Positions 16,738 through 25,507 of a stretch of 64,000 nucleotides of DNA are shown piece after piece. The stretch covers positions 1 through 64,000 of the forward strand of contig CAWFXW010000028.1 of the NCBI GenBank assembly GCA_963819785.1, given 5' to 3'. The notes beneath the pieces are model-generated. The model saw only the letters and a program-made list of their open reading frames with translations. It made no database searches and was not told the origin of the DNA. Both the position numbers and the translations under genes were made by a program. This stretch comes from Palsa-504 sp963819785 (lineage in GTDB: Bacteria; Actinomycetota; Actinomycetes; Streptosporangiales; Streptosporangiaceae). Each line of letters opens with the position of its first letter. The stretch's first letter is position 1.

Positions 16738-16819
16738 CCACGTCAGGGCTCGTCGGGCCGTGGGCAACCCGCCGACCGGGGGACCGCCCGCCGCGGCCAG
16801 ATCGACGGGACCGGAGGCT

Positions 16820-17989
16820 TCACGGCCGCCGCGGGACCGCCGCCCGCGGGCTGCGCGCGGCCCAGGCCAGATCGGGGTGAGCCGCCTGCGGGTCCATCCG
16901 GGCGGGTACAAAGGGGCGTGAGCCGGTCGCCGCGCCGCGCGGCGCGGTGGCTGGGCTCCCGGGATCGGCCGCGGCGGGGTAGTGAGTGAGGATCTCGTCG
17001 GGGAGCCAGACGAGCGCCGTGAGACCGCCGAGGTCGGTCTGGTTCAGCCGGACCCTGATCCCGTGCCGGGCGGCCAGCCGGGCGACTACCAGCAAGCCCA
17101 TCCACTTAGGGATATCGATACCCGGCGGCGGCGGATTGTCCAGTTGCTGGTTCGCGTACGCCATCTCGTTGGCGGCCATTCCGATGCCCCGGTCGGTGAC
17201 GTCGACCAGGGCGCCGCCGGTGGTCAGCAGGTAGCCCTTGATGTGGACCGGCATATCGGCCGCCGAGAACGACGTCGCGTTGTCGATCAGCTCGACCAGC
17301 AGGTGTACGGCGTCGTGGACAGCGGGCCCGCGCACCGCGATGTCGGGCTGGACCTCGAAGGAGACGCGTTCGAAGTCCTCGACTTCGAACAGCGCGGCCT
17401 CGACCAGACGGGCCAGCGTCACCGGCTGGCTCCAGTCCGTGGCGGGCTCCTGGCCGGCCAGGACGAGCAGATTCTGCGAGTTGCGGTGCATGCGCATGGC
17501 GATACGGTTCAGCCGGGACAGGCTGGCCAGGCGCTGCTGGTCGTGCTCGCCGTGCTCGAGGCTCTCGATCAGCCGGATCTGGCGTTCCACCAGGGCCTGG
17601 CTACGACGGGACAGGTTCACGAACATGGCGTTGGGCTTGCCGTGGAGGGCGCCGTCGCCGACCGCGGGCACCGGCACGTCGCGGCGCGCCTGGTCGAAGA
17701 TGCGCGCCGCCTGATCGGGCCGCGCGGAGAACTCCACCTCAGTCGGACCGGCCGCGATCCACGCGCCAGCCGCCGGAACGGATTGCTCCCGGGCGACAGG
17801 CTCGCGAGAGAACGCCTGAACCCCGGTACCTCCCCGCGCTCCCGCGAACGCCCGCTCGCCGTCATGCGCGTGCTGGTCGGGCAGCCCGGCCGACGCCTCG
17901 CCCGGCGTCCGCACTACGTCCACCGTAATCAGCACGGCGACGGCGAGGACCAGAACCAGGAAGAGGATTCCGGCTAGCATGCTGCTCAC
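16820..17989 (-). CDS. conservon-type (CvnA-like) sensor histidine kinase
   Basis: 389 residues from GTG 17989, chosen because it overlaps the stop of a short upstream ORF as GTGA. One N-terminal membrane helix (MLAGILFLVLVLAVAVLITV), then a dimerisation segment (SLSRLNRIAMRMHRNSQNL) and a GHKL ATPase domain with N-box ELIDNATSFS, G1-box DRGIGM and a G2-like region GLLVVARLAARHG. In the relatives I remember the dimerisation segment reads LDHLATRMRRN; here the DH pair is NR, so the usual phospho-accepting histidine appears missing. The roadblock, DUF742 and GTPase partners of a full conservon are absent next to it. A protein-interaction or scaffolding role is possible. Confidence 0.82.
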   Translation of the reverse strand: MSSMLAGILFLVLVLAVAVLITVDVVRTPGEASAGLPDQHAHDGERAFAGARGGTGVQAFSREPVAREQSVPAAGAWIAAGPTEVEFSARPDQAARIFDQARRDVPVPAVGDGALHGKPNAMFVNLSRRSQALVERQIRLIESLEHGEHDQQRLASLSRLNRIAMRMHRNSQNLLVLAGQEPATDWSQPVTLARLVEAALFEVEDFERVSFEVQPDIAVRGPAVHDAVHLLVELIDNATSFSAADMPVHIKGYLLTTGGALVDVTDRGIGMAANEMAYANQQLDNPPPPGIDIPKWMGLLVVARLAARHGIRVRLNQTDLGGLTALVWLPDEILTHYPAAADPGSPATAPRGAATGSRPFVPARMDPQAAHPDLAWAARSPRAAVPRRP

Positions 17990-18063
17990 ATCCTGCCGCT
18001 CGTCGACGGATCTGGGCGCCCGGGGCCGGGGCCTGGCCAGAACCGGCTCGGCGGAACCAGCAT
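17986..18063 (-). CDS. 25-codon leader ORF coupled to the histidine kinase
   Basis: ATG at 18063 follows a very strong AAAGGGGAGG site and opens a 25-residue ORF (MLVPPSRFWPGPG...) that ends with TGA at 17988-17986. This TGA overlaps the kinase GTG start (GTGA). The arrangement suggests translational coupling or a regulatory leader peptide. The alternative is that a base is missing and this is really the kinase N-terminus, but the two frames give no better protein when joined. Confidence 0.5.
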   Translation of the reverse strand: MLVPPSRFWPGPGPGRPDPSTSGRM

Positions 18064-18256
18064 GACCTCCCCTTTCCCTGCTGCCAATTCTGCGCGGAGA
18101 AGCAGAATGGAGTCCACATAACTCTAATCGCTTAACGACTAGCACATGTCCCGTACGCGAGGGAAGCCGGTAATGTCCGCTCGGCAAAGTTTAGTTAGCA
18201 CCCTCGATGATCGAATTCACCGGGGACGGGCTCGTCCAAGGCCGACGGCTCCCGCG

Positions 18257-19891
18257 TTACGTCGTCGGGCAGGCGTCCTTGGCCGGGGCCTCGACGTCCG
18301 TTACCGCGCCGGCCGTGCCGCCGACTCCGGCGAGGGCCGCCGCCACCGGTTCGGTGACCTCTTGCTTGCGCGTGCTGGTGCCCAGGAGGTAGAAGACGAC
18401 GCCGATCACGACGATGACGAGCAGCGGGATGATCTGGCTGAGCTCATATTCCAGCCGCTCGTGGGAGAAGCTGAGCGCGTCCAGACTGTCGTTGGGGTTC
18501 CCGCCCGCGCCGAACCAGTTGACACCGAACCCTGGCCAGATCAGCGCCACGGTCGCCAGCAGCGCCCAGAAGGTCGGGACGACCGAGCAGATCCACGCTC
18601 CTGCCATGCCACCCGGCACCCGGTAGGGCCGCGGCACATCAGGCCGGGAGTACCTGAGCTTTATCAGCGCCGGGAAGATGAACAGGTAAGAGATCGTGGT
18701 GGTGGAGATCGTCAGCCCCAATACGGCAGCAAAGTACCTGCTCGAATTGGCCCCGTTGATCTGGAACGCGGCGATCATGAGGACGGTTGCGACCAGCCCG
18801 GAAAGCAGGTTCATCCCGATCGGGGTCCCGAAGCGCGCCGAGAACCGGCCCAGCAACCGCGGGCCGCCGCCGTCGAAGGAGGCCACGGCCTCGGCCCGGT
18901 CTGCCCCCATGATCCAGGTCGTTCCGGCGCTGGCCAGGGCGAAGATGAAGACCACGGCCGCTATCCGGCCCAGGAGCAGGCCGCCCCCCGTGAGCGTGGC
19001 GGTCCCGTCGGAGGCGACGTGACCGCCGTAGACGGTGAACACGGCCTTGATCGCGTCCAGGAATCCGGTCAGCCCGGATACCGCGCTCGACGGGAGGACG
19101 ATCAGGATGAGCAGGATCGGGAGCCCGTAGGCGACCATCACCCCGGCGCCCGACCAGAGCACCGCGAAGGGCACATCTCGCCGGGGGTTGACCATCTCCT
19201 CGCCCGCCGCCGAGGGCACCTCCAGCCCGGCGTAGTTGAAGAACAGGACCGGGACCACGGCGATGAATATCGCGTACGTGGGCGAGAACGCGTGACCGCC
19301 GAAGCCGTGTACGCCGTGCTTGGCCGCGTACACGATCACGGTGATCGCGAAGAACGTGATCAGCAGCCCGCGTGCCCAGGCGCCAGCGGTCGGCACCCAC
19401 TTGCCGTACTGCAGCGACACGATGGCTGCGGTGATGGTGAACCAGATGAAGGCCACCGCGTACACGTACTTCCAGCCGCCGGGCACGTTCCCGAAGAACT
19501 CCTCGATCGCGGCGAACGACACGATCGTGAGCGACCCGCCCACCCAGATCGGATTAGAGATCCAGTAGATGACCGAGTTGACGGCCGCGACTTTGCGCCC
19601 GAACGCCAGCCGGCTCCAGACGTAGGGGCCGCCTTCCTGCGGGAACGCCGAGCCGAGTTCGGCAATGGACAACCCGTAAGGCAGGAAGAAGAAGATTCCG
19701 AGGAAAATCAACCAGGTGAAACCCTGCGCTCCGTTGGCCGCGACCGCGCCAATGGTGTCGAGCGTCACCACCGTGCAGATCAGGTAGAAGAACATGTCGA
19801 AGCGCCGGAAATTCCGCCGTAGCTTCTTCTTCTCCTGCACAGCACTGGCGGTCGTCTCGTAGACGAACTCGGCGCCGGTTACGTGAGACAC
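18257..19891 (-). CDS. APC-superfamily amino-acid permease (glutamate/GABA antiporter-like)
   Basis: 544 residues from GTG 19891, which has GGAGG 6 bases upstream; the ATG at 19918 has none. About 12 membrane helices: DMFFYLICTVVTLDTIGAVA is the conserved first helix, with IFFFLPYGLSIAELGSAFPQ, the APC glycine-rich ENP-like region, and a terminal helix IIPLLVIVVIGVVFYLLG. The overall pattern (GGPYVWSRLAFG, GLEVPSAAGEEMVNPRRDVP) fits the glutamate:GABA antiporter branch, but the substrate is inferred. The C-terminal 40 residues are a soluble tail. A second APC permease lies upstream on the same strand. Confidence 0.87.
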   Translation of the reverse strand: MSHVTGAEFVYETTASAVQEKKKLRRNFRRFDMFFYLICTVVTLDTIGAVAANGAQGFTWLIFLGIFFFLPYGLSIAELGSAFPQEGGPYVWSRLAFGRKVAAVNSVIYWISNPIWVGGSLTIVSFAAIEEFFGNVPGGWKYVYAVAFIWFTITAAIVSLQYGKWVPTAGAWARGLLITFFAITVIVYAAKHGVHGFGGHAFSPTYAIFIAVVPVLFFNYAGLEVPSAAGEEMVNPRRDVPFAVLWSGAGVMVAYGLPILLILIVLPSSAVSGLTGFLDAIKAVFTVYGGHVASDGTATLTGGGLLLGRIAAVVFIFALASAGTTWIMGADRAEAVASFDGGGPRLLGRFSARFGTPIGMNLLSGLVATVLMIAAFQINGANSSRYFAAVLGLTISTTTISYLFIFPALIKLRYSRPDVPRPYRVPGGMAGAWICSVVPTFWALLATVALIWPGFGVNWFGAGGNPNDSLDALSFSHERLEYELSQIIPLLVIVVIGVVFYLLGTSTRKQEVTEPVAAALAGVGGTAGAVTDVEAPAKDACPTT

Positions 19892-20045
19892 GTCGCACCT
19901 CCGGAGATTCCGGTACATCCAATCAAAGGGGAAACATTCGCCGCAACCCCGATGGAGGTGACATCCAGTAACAAGTCAGACAACAACAGTTTCCCCGGAG
20001 GGCAGCGCCGCGGGCTGCGACCCGGCACTGCCTCAAGCAAGGTAT

Positions 20046-21485
20046 TTACCTGAGCGCGCTCTCCCGGCTGATGCGGAAGAACTGAGAGCGAAGGATGAAA
20101 CGGGCGGCGAGCATCGTGATCAGGCCGGCCGCGACAACGCCGGCCAGGGACCACCGCTGCGACTGGGGTGCGCCTTGCACCGACTTGTAGACGATCCAGA
20201 CCAGGAATCCGGTAGCGGACAGGGGAAGAATGCCGATCAGGATCGCGTCCCAGGCATTGCTGAAGATACGGCGCCGGTAGTACACGATGGCGGAGGTCGC
20301 GGTCAGCAGGTAGAAGCTGGCGTACAGCACGCCGCTCACGTCGATAAGCGCGGTGAAGGCGCTCTCGATCGAGCTGGCCAGCAGGTACACCCAGGTGACC
20401 GCGATGAGGATCACGCCGATGACGATGCTGGCGATCGCGGGGGTGGAGAAGCGGGTGCTGACGTTGCCCAGGATGACCGGCAGTACCCGGTGACTAGCCA
20501 TCCCGTACAGCATCCGGGCCAGGATGACGATGCTCACCCCGGTGGACGCGATCACCGACAGGGCCAGGGCGAGGGCCATCACCTTGGCCGCGCTGCCGCC
20601 GCCGAGCGCCTGCGCGATGTAGACCAGCGGCGCGGTGGCGTGGGCCGCCAGCTTGGCGGGCGACACCACTCCCTGCAGGCCCATCTGGCAGAACGTGTAG
20701 ATGACGACGAGGAGGCCGACCGCGATGACGGCGGCCCGGCCCGGGTTGTGCCGCCGGTGCTTCACTTCCTCGTTGACGTAGACGGTGGCGTCCCAGCCGG
20801 CGATCATGAACACCGCGAAGAGCAGCGATGCCGCCACGTCGCCGTGCCCGCCGACGCCGCTGAGGCTGAACCAGCCCCTGGTGATCGGGACCGTGCCACG
20901 GTGGTGACCTAGCACTTCCACGAATCCCCATACCGCGAAGCCGATCAGGATCGCGTACTCGATCACGCCCATCGCGACCTGGCTGCGCGCGGTCAGGCGG
21001 ATGCCGAGGACGGCGATGATCAGCAGGATCACGATGACGGCCGTGCTGATGATGACGTTGGGCCAGATGCTCGCCGTGTTGACGCCCGCGATCGCCAGGA
21101 TCGACGGACCGAGGACCACCACGCCGGAGACGGCCGCGATGAGGCTGGCGGCGATCATCAGCCATCCGGTCATGAATCCCAGGTACGGGTTGATCGCCCG
21201 GCCGACCCACTCGAACGACGCGCCGCAGTTCGCGCTCCACAGGTTCAGCCTGCGGTAGGCGTTGGCGATGATCAGCATCGGGATCCCGCACAGGACGATG
21301 ACCGGCCCGCTGCCGTAGGCCGACGACGCCGCGAGGTAGGCCAGCACCAGCCCGAGCGCCACGGTGGGCGCCGAATTGCCCATGCCGATGATAGTGTCCT
21401 GGGCGGCCCCGATCGCGTCGGGTTCCAGCCGGGCCGCGGGAGCCTGAGCGCCTATCGGGATCGAAGTTACGGTTCGATCCGCCAT
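20046..21485 (-). CDS. APC-superfamily amino-acid permease
   Basis: 479 residues from ATG 21485 with AGGAGA upstream. Twelve hydrophobic segments; the APC first-helix region is TIIGMGNSAPTVALGLVLAY and the central conserved loop is AGWDATVYVNEEVKHRRHNPG, where the EE/K pattern matches permeases of amino acids or amines. Substrate unknown. It is separated by 154 bases from the next permease start on the same strand, so the two may be co-transcribed or independent; that gap shows no clear hairpin. The 194-base upstream region to the STAND/TPR gene is AT-richer and should hold the promoter. Confidence 0.87.
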   Translation of the reverse strand: MADRTVTSIPIGAQAPAARLEPDAIGAAQDTIIGMGNSAPTVALGLVLAYLAASSAYGSGPVIVLCGIPMLIIANAYRRLNLWSANCGASFEWVGRAINPYLGFMTGWLMIAASLIAAVSGVVVLGPSILAIAGVNTASIWPNVIISTAVIVILLIIAVLGIRLTARSQVAMGVIEYAILIGFAVWGFVEVLGHHRGTVPITRGWFSLSGVGGHGDVAASLLFAVFMIAGWDATVYVNEEVKHRRHNPGRAAVIAVGLLVVIYTFCQMGLQGVVSPAKLAAHATAPLVYIAQALGGGSAAKVMALALALSVIASTGVSIVILARMLYGMASHRVLPVILGNVSTRFSTPAIASIVIGVILIAVTWVYLLASSIESAFTALIDVSGVLYASFYLLTATSAIVYYRRRIFSNAWDAILIGILPLSATGFLVWIVYKSVQGAPQSQRWSLAGVVAAGLITMLAARFILRSQFFRISRESALR

Positions 21486-21679
21486 CTGTTCTCCTGATCG
21501 GTATCCCCGGCCGGCCTGACAAGTGCAAACGGCGTCACAAAACCGAGGCCAACTCTAATACGGAACCCGCCCGAGCGCTCCGATTGTGAACTACCCGGCA
21601 AATCGCTGAATTTAGCGCCGAAGTCTGTTTGGCCGATTCTATGGCCATTCAGTAACAAGAGCCGCCGAACGTCGCCTTA

Positions 21680-23824
21680 TCAGGCATCGCCCGCGATGTT
21701 CGCGAGGCTCTGGCGGACGGCTTCGCGCAGCGGATCACCGTAGGGGAGGACCCGCTCGCAGCGCGCAAGCGCGTCCCTGAGCAGCGCCCGGGCGTCGCCG
21801 ACCCGGCCCACGGCGTAGTACAGATGGGCCAGGCTGGCCCGGCGCGCCAGCGTGTCCGCGTGGTCGGCTCCCAGGACCCGCTCGGAGTCCGCGCACGTCT
21901 GCTCGGAGAACTGCACCGCCGACGGCATCCTTCCGGACGCGGAGTAGGCACCGGCCAGGCTCGCCTTGGTCGCGATGGTGTCGGGATGATCTCGCCCGAG
22001 GACCGCCGCCCGGTCGGCCAGCACTCGCTTGTATCCGGAGATGGCCTGCTTGTTCTGGCCGGCGGCCAGCTGGGCCGCGGCCAGCTGGTCGCGGGTGAAA
22101 ATGGTGTGCACGTCGCGGCCGCCCTGGGACCGCTCCCGCTCGGCCAGCGTCTTGGTCAGCAGCGCGATCGCCCCCTCGGCGTCGCCCGCAGCCTCGTACG
22201 CCCGCGCGAGCTCGTCCCGGACCGCGAGCGTGTCCGCGTGACCCGGGCCGCGGAACTGCTCGGACTCGGCCACCGCCCGGCGCAGGATGGTCACCGCGTC
22301 CGCGGGCTGGCCCGCGGCGATCAGCGCATCGGCCACGCTGACCCGGGCCGAGATGATGGCCGGATGCCCGGGCGCGAAATCGACGCTTCGTTCGGCCAGA
22401 ACGCGCTGGTACCAGGTGACCGCCTCGGCTCCGTACCCGGCGGCCAGGTAGGCGCCGGCCAGCTGATCGGCGACGACCAGGGCGTCGGGGTGTCCCGGGG
22501 CCAGCTTGTTGTCGCAGTGGACCGACAGGTCACGCCAGTACTCCACGGCTGGCCCGGCCAGGCGGGCGCTGTCCAGGCTGCGCCCCGCGCGCAGCAGCAG
22601 CGGATGACAGCCGTCGGCCCACAAGGTGTCCGTGGCCCAGGTCTGCAGGCTGCTCGCGTTCGCCCGCAGGACGGCGGCCGTCCACGGCTCCGGTTCCTCG
22701 ACAGGCCACGCCTCCAGGAGCGCGCTAGCGGCCGTCTGGGCCGCCCGGTCATGGAACACCGCGGGCGCCGCCAGCCTGGTCGCCGCCTGAACCACCGGGC
22801 TCATCAGGACCGTGGGCCGCCCCTCGGCCCGGTTGATGGTGATCAGGCCGGCTCGCTCGATGACGAGCAGCGCGTCCCAGGCGGGCTTGGGGTCGACCGG
22901 CGTGCCGAACCCGACCGCGGCACCGCCCAGGTAGACGCTGACCGCCTGGGAGTTAAACACCCCGGCGGGGATCCCGTGACCGTCGAGCAGGGCGATGAGG
23001 ACCAGCATGAGCCGGACCGACTGGCCAGGCAGCAACTGTTCCGCCTGGCCCAGGGACAGCGTCCAGGTGACCGACGCGGCCGAGGGAACCCCGCCGGCCG
23101 CCACCCCGATCTGCTGCCGCCGGCGGACAAAGTAGTCCCGGTACTCCCGGCAGGCCAGCGCCGAGTTGACGATCACCGCAGCGGCCTGGGCCAGGGCCAG
23201 CGGCTCGCGGCCGAGCGCCTCGATCAGGTCGATGGCACCCTGGCGCTGCACCGGGTTGACGCTGAGCCGTTCGGTCAGGCAGCCCAGGGCCTCGCGGACG
23301 CTGAAGAAGCCGACCGGGAAGACCCGGGTCCGGTGCCGGCTGGCCGCGACGGTCGACTGCGCACTGGTGATCAGGAGCCGGCCCGCCGGGCCTTCGGGCC
23401 ACAGCCCGTCGAGCTCGTCCGCGCTGGGCAGGTCGTCCAGCACGACCAGCCATGGCTGATGAGTTTCCGCGAGCCAGCTGACGAAGCGGGCCGCGACCGA
23501 TTCCGCGGTGCCGGTCGGCTCGATTCCAGCGGCCTCGGCCCAGGCCTGCACGTACCCCGCGAGCACCGCCGACCGGCTGGTGGCGGAGATCCAGACGACC
23601 ACGTCGACGGCGGCCGATCGCCACAGGGTCTCGGCGAGCATCACCGCGATCTGGGTCTTGCCCGACGCGCCCAGCCAGTTCTGCTTGCCCTCGGCGAATT
23701 CCGAGCCGGGCACGAGCGCGATGGTCGACCCCGGGACCAGGGCGTCCAGGATGCCGCGGGCGGTGTCGGGCCGGTCGCTAAATCCCTCGGCCAGCGGAGG
23801 CATATCGCCCACCCGGAACCGCAC
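21680..23824 (-). CDS. STAND NTPase (NB-ARC-like) with C-terminal TPR array
   Basis: About 714 residues from GTG 23824; the frame is open to 23992 and the start is uncertain because the AGGAGG at 23844-23849 is badly spaced for every in-frame start. The N-terminus VGDMPPLAEGFSDRP is the usual opening of actinobacterial NB-ARC/TPR proteins. P-loop LGASGKTQIAVMLAE, Walker B WLVVLDDLP, and a GLPL-like motif GREPLALAQAA follow. From about residue 470 come roughly 42-residue TPR repeats (LGRDHPDTIATKASLAGAYS and similar, with alternating LAERE/LAAxxL helices). There is no N- or C-terminal effector domain and no helix-turn-helix. Signal-transduction or conflict-system roles are both possible. Confidence 0.8.
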   Translation of the reverse strand: MRFRVGDMPPLAEGFSDRPDTARGILDALVPGSTIALVPGSEFAEGKQNWLGASGKTQIAVMLAETLWRSAAVDVVVWISATSRSAVLAGYVQAWAEAAGIEPTGTAESVAARFVSWLAETHQPWLVVLDDLPSADELDGLWPEGPAGRLLITSAQSTVAASRHRTRVFPVGFFSVREALGCLTERLSVNPVQRQGAIDLIEALGREPLALAQAAAVIVNSALACREYRDYFVRRRQQIGVAAGGVPSAASVTWTLSLGQAEQLLPGQSVRLMLVLIALLDGHGIPAGVFNSQAVSVYLGGAAVGFGTPVDPKPAWDALLVIERAGLITINRAEGRPTVLMSPVVQAATRLAAPAVFHDRAAQTAASALLEAWPVEEPEPWTAAVLRANASSLQTWATDTLWADGCHPLLLRAGRSLDSARLAGPAVEYWRDLSVHCDNKLAPGHPDALVVADQLAGAYLAAGYGAEAVTWYQRVLAERSVDFAPGHPAIISARVSVADALIAAGQPADAVTILRRAVAESEQFRGPGHADTLAVRDELARAYEAAGDAEGAIALLTKTLAERERSQGGRDVHTIFTRDQLAAAQLAAGQNKQAISGYKRVLADRAAVLGRDHPDTIATKASLAGAYSASGRMPSAVQFSEQTCADSERVLGADHADTLARRASLAHLYYAVGRVGDARALLRDALARCERVLPYGDPLREAVRQSLANIAGDA

Positions 23825-24047
23825 TGATTGCTCAGCCGGTATTCCTCCTGAGGGCACAGCCCATAACTCCCATCTATTCAGGCACGGGGGAGCCTTCTGG
23901 TGTATCGGGATCTCGCTATCACCACCATTATTATGCACGTGCAGACGCGTCACCGGCATGCGCATCACGCGGGTCATTTCCCCGATTGGCAACCCGGTGC
24001 ACGAGCGTGACCAGCGGATTGCGCTGCGTCTTGGCGGGCCGCACGCG

Positions 24048-24067
24048 CCACGGCCCGTTCGGCATAA
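24048..24067 (+). repeat. dispersed motif CACGGCCCGTTCGGCATAA, copy 1
   Basis: A 19-base motif shared exactly with 39759-39777 and, with one change, with 60467-60485. Here it lies just outside the 3' end of the ROK gene (stop at 24074), in a non-coding gap. All three copies are on the + strand and in or beside intergenic DNA. Confidence 0.75.
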
Positions 24068-24073
24068 CTACTC

Positions 24074-25345
24074 CTATCGCCCAGGGTCAGCGACGGAGGC
24101 CAGCAACGCGGTGCGGGCCTGGTCTACGGCGGCCAGCATCGCGCCGCGCAGGACCGGCTCGTCGGGCACCCCGGTCGGGACGACGCGCGGGCGGGCGGGG
24201 CAGATGGCGGCCACGCCGGCCGCCACCCGGCTGGCCAGGGCGGTGCCGCCCGCCCGGCCCACCTCGCCGCCGAGCACGACCAGGCCGGGGTCGAGCACGA
24301 CGCAGACCGAGGCCACCCCGACCGCGACCCGCTGGGCGAGGTCATCGAGGAACGTGGAGGCCTCGGCCGACGGTGCGGACACGGCGGCCTGGACCGCCTC
24401 GGCGGCGGTCGCGGCCGCAAACCCGTGCCGGTCCGCGAGGGCGCGCACCGCGGCCCCGCCGGCCAGGGACTGGAAGCCGCCGCTGGCCGGGTGCCTGATG
24501 TCGGTGTGCAGCGGCGCGCCGTGCACCGGCAGGTAGCCGATCTCGCCCGCGGCCCCGGCCGTGCCGCGGTGCAGCCGGCCGCCGAGCATGGTGGCCAGGC
24601 CCAGGCCGACGCCCATCCAGAACAGGGCGAAGTCGTCGGCGCCGACGGCGGCTCCCGCGGCCCGTTCGGCCATGGCGGCCAGGTTCACGTCGTTCTCGAT
24701 CACGACCGGCTTGTGCAGGACCCCGCGCAACGCGTCCAGCGCCCCCTCATGCCACGCGGGCAGGTTCACCGCCAGCTGCGGGTCGCCGGTCTGCGGGTCG
24801 ACCACGCCGGGGCTGCCGATGACCAGCGCGCTCAGCCGGGCGAGGTCCACCCCGGCGCTGGCGCAGGCTCGCTCGATTGTCTCGCGGACCAGTTCCACCG
24901 GGTCGTCGGCGCCGTTCGGGTCGACTCTCACCTCGGCCACCCGGCGCCCGGTGACGTCCGCCACCGCGGCGCTGACCAGGTCGAAATCCATGTACAGGCC
25001 CGCCACGTAGGCGCTGGACGGGACGACGGAGTACAGCGCGGCGTTCGGGCCGCGGTTCCCGGCCTGCTCCCCCACGACGGCGACCAGGCCGCGTTCCTCG
25101 AGCCGGGTCAGCACCTGGGACACCGTCACCTTGGACACCCCGGTGTACTCGCTGATCTGGGACCGGGTCAGCATCCCGCCGCTCAGCAGCAGGTCAAGGG
25201 CGGCCTGGTCGTTCAGCTCGCGCAGCAGGCTGGGCGTGCCCGGGCGGCCGCGCGCTGCCGACTTGGCCGGCTCCGCCGGCGGGGCCAGCTTGGCCGGCTC
25301 CGCCGGCGGGTCGTCCGCGGGCCGTGACTGGAGTGGGTGCTGCAT
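24074..25345 (-). CDS. ROK-family transcriptional regulator (NagC/XylR type)
   Basis: 423 residues from ATG 25345, with GAAGGGA 5 bases upstream. The N-terminal MarR-like helix-turn-helix (ISEYTGVSKVTVSQVLTRLEERG) is followed by the ROK sugar-kinase-like domain: SALVIGSPGVVD, PVVIENDVNLAAMAE and the GEIGYLPV segment of the zinc/sugar site. It is divergent from a sugar ABC operon ending in a family 3 N-acetylglucosaminidase, and a perfect palindrome lies between them, so it is very likely that operon's repressor, with an amino-sugar as effector (inferred). The N-terminal tail contains a 27-bp in-frame tandem repeat (25262 and 25289; EPAKLAPPA-type). Confidence 0.92.
   Translation of the reverse strand: MQHPLQSRPADDPPAEPAKLAPPAEPAKSAARGRPGTPSLLRELNDQAALDLLLSGGMLTRSQISEYTGVSKVTVSQVLTRLEERGLVAVVGEQAGNRGPNAALYSVVPSSAYVAGLYMDFDLVSAAVADVTGRRVAEVRVDPNGADDPVELVRETIERACASAGVDLARLSALVIGSPGVVDPQTGDPQLAVNLPAWHEGALDALRGVLHKPVVIENDVNLAAMAERAAGAAVGADDFALFWMGVGLGLATMLGGRLHRGTAGAAGEIGYLPVHGAPLHTDIRHPASGGFQSLAGGAAVRALADRHGFAAATAAEAVQAAVSAPSAEASTFLDDLAQRVAVGVASVCVVLDPGLVVLGGEVGRAGGTALASRVAAGVAAICPARPRVVPTGVPDEPVLRGAMLAAVDQARTALLASVADPGR
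25262..25310 (-). repeat. 27-bp tandem repeat in the ROK gene 5' part
   Basis: The 22-base core beginning CTTGGCCGGCTCCGCCGG at 25262 is repeated at 25289, a 27-base period that keeps the frame and duplicates a PPAEPAK stretch in the flexible N-terminal tail before the DNA-binding domain. Confidence 0.8.
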
Positions 25346-25426
25346 CGCGGTCCCTTCGGTGGTAGCCCCTTGTATCACGTCACCGGAGGAGCTTTCATCT
25401 CGATCTGGCCACGGGGGCTATCTTAT

Positions 25427-25439
25427 AGGAAAGTTTCCT
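25427..25439. promoter_or_regulatory. ROK operator palindrome AGGAAAGTTTCCT
   Basis: A perfect 13-base palindrome within an AT-rich patch (TATAGGAAAGTTTCCTGTTAG). It lies 81 bases upstream of both the ROK start and roughly the binding-protein start (25508). Operators of actinobacterial ROK regulators commonly contain GGAAA...TTTCC arms, so this is the likely binding site, controlling both directions. Confidence 0.7.
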
Positions 25440-25507
25440 GTTAGTTTCGCCCTACGGCTAGTCATATTTTCGATGCCGAGTTTCGTCACCCGGAAGGAGT
25501 GCCAGCA

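Noticed and set aside
18146..19822. A 558-codon plus-strand frame opposite the APC permease
   Set aside because: Composition is Asp/Arg/Gly-rich with no fold features and it mirrors a well-conserved permease on the other strand; typical GC-rich antisense.
21824..23827. A long plus-strand frame opposite the STAND/TPR gene
   Set aside because: The minus-strand frame has P-loop, Walker B and TPR repeats; the plus-strand one has none.
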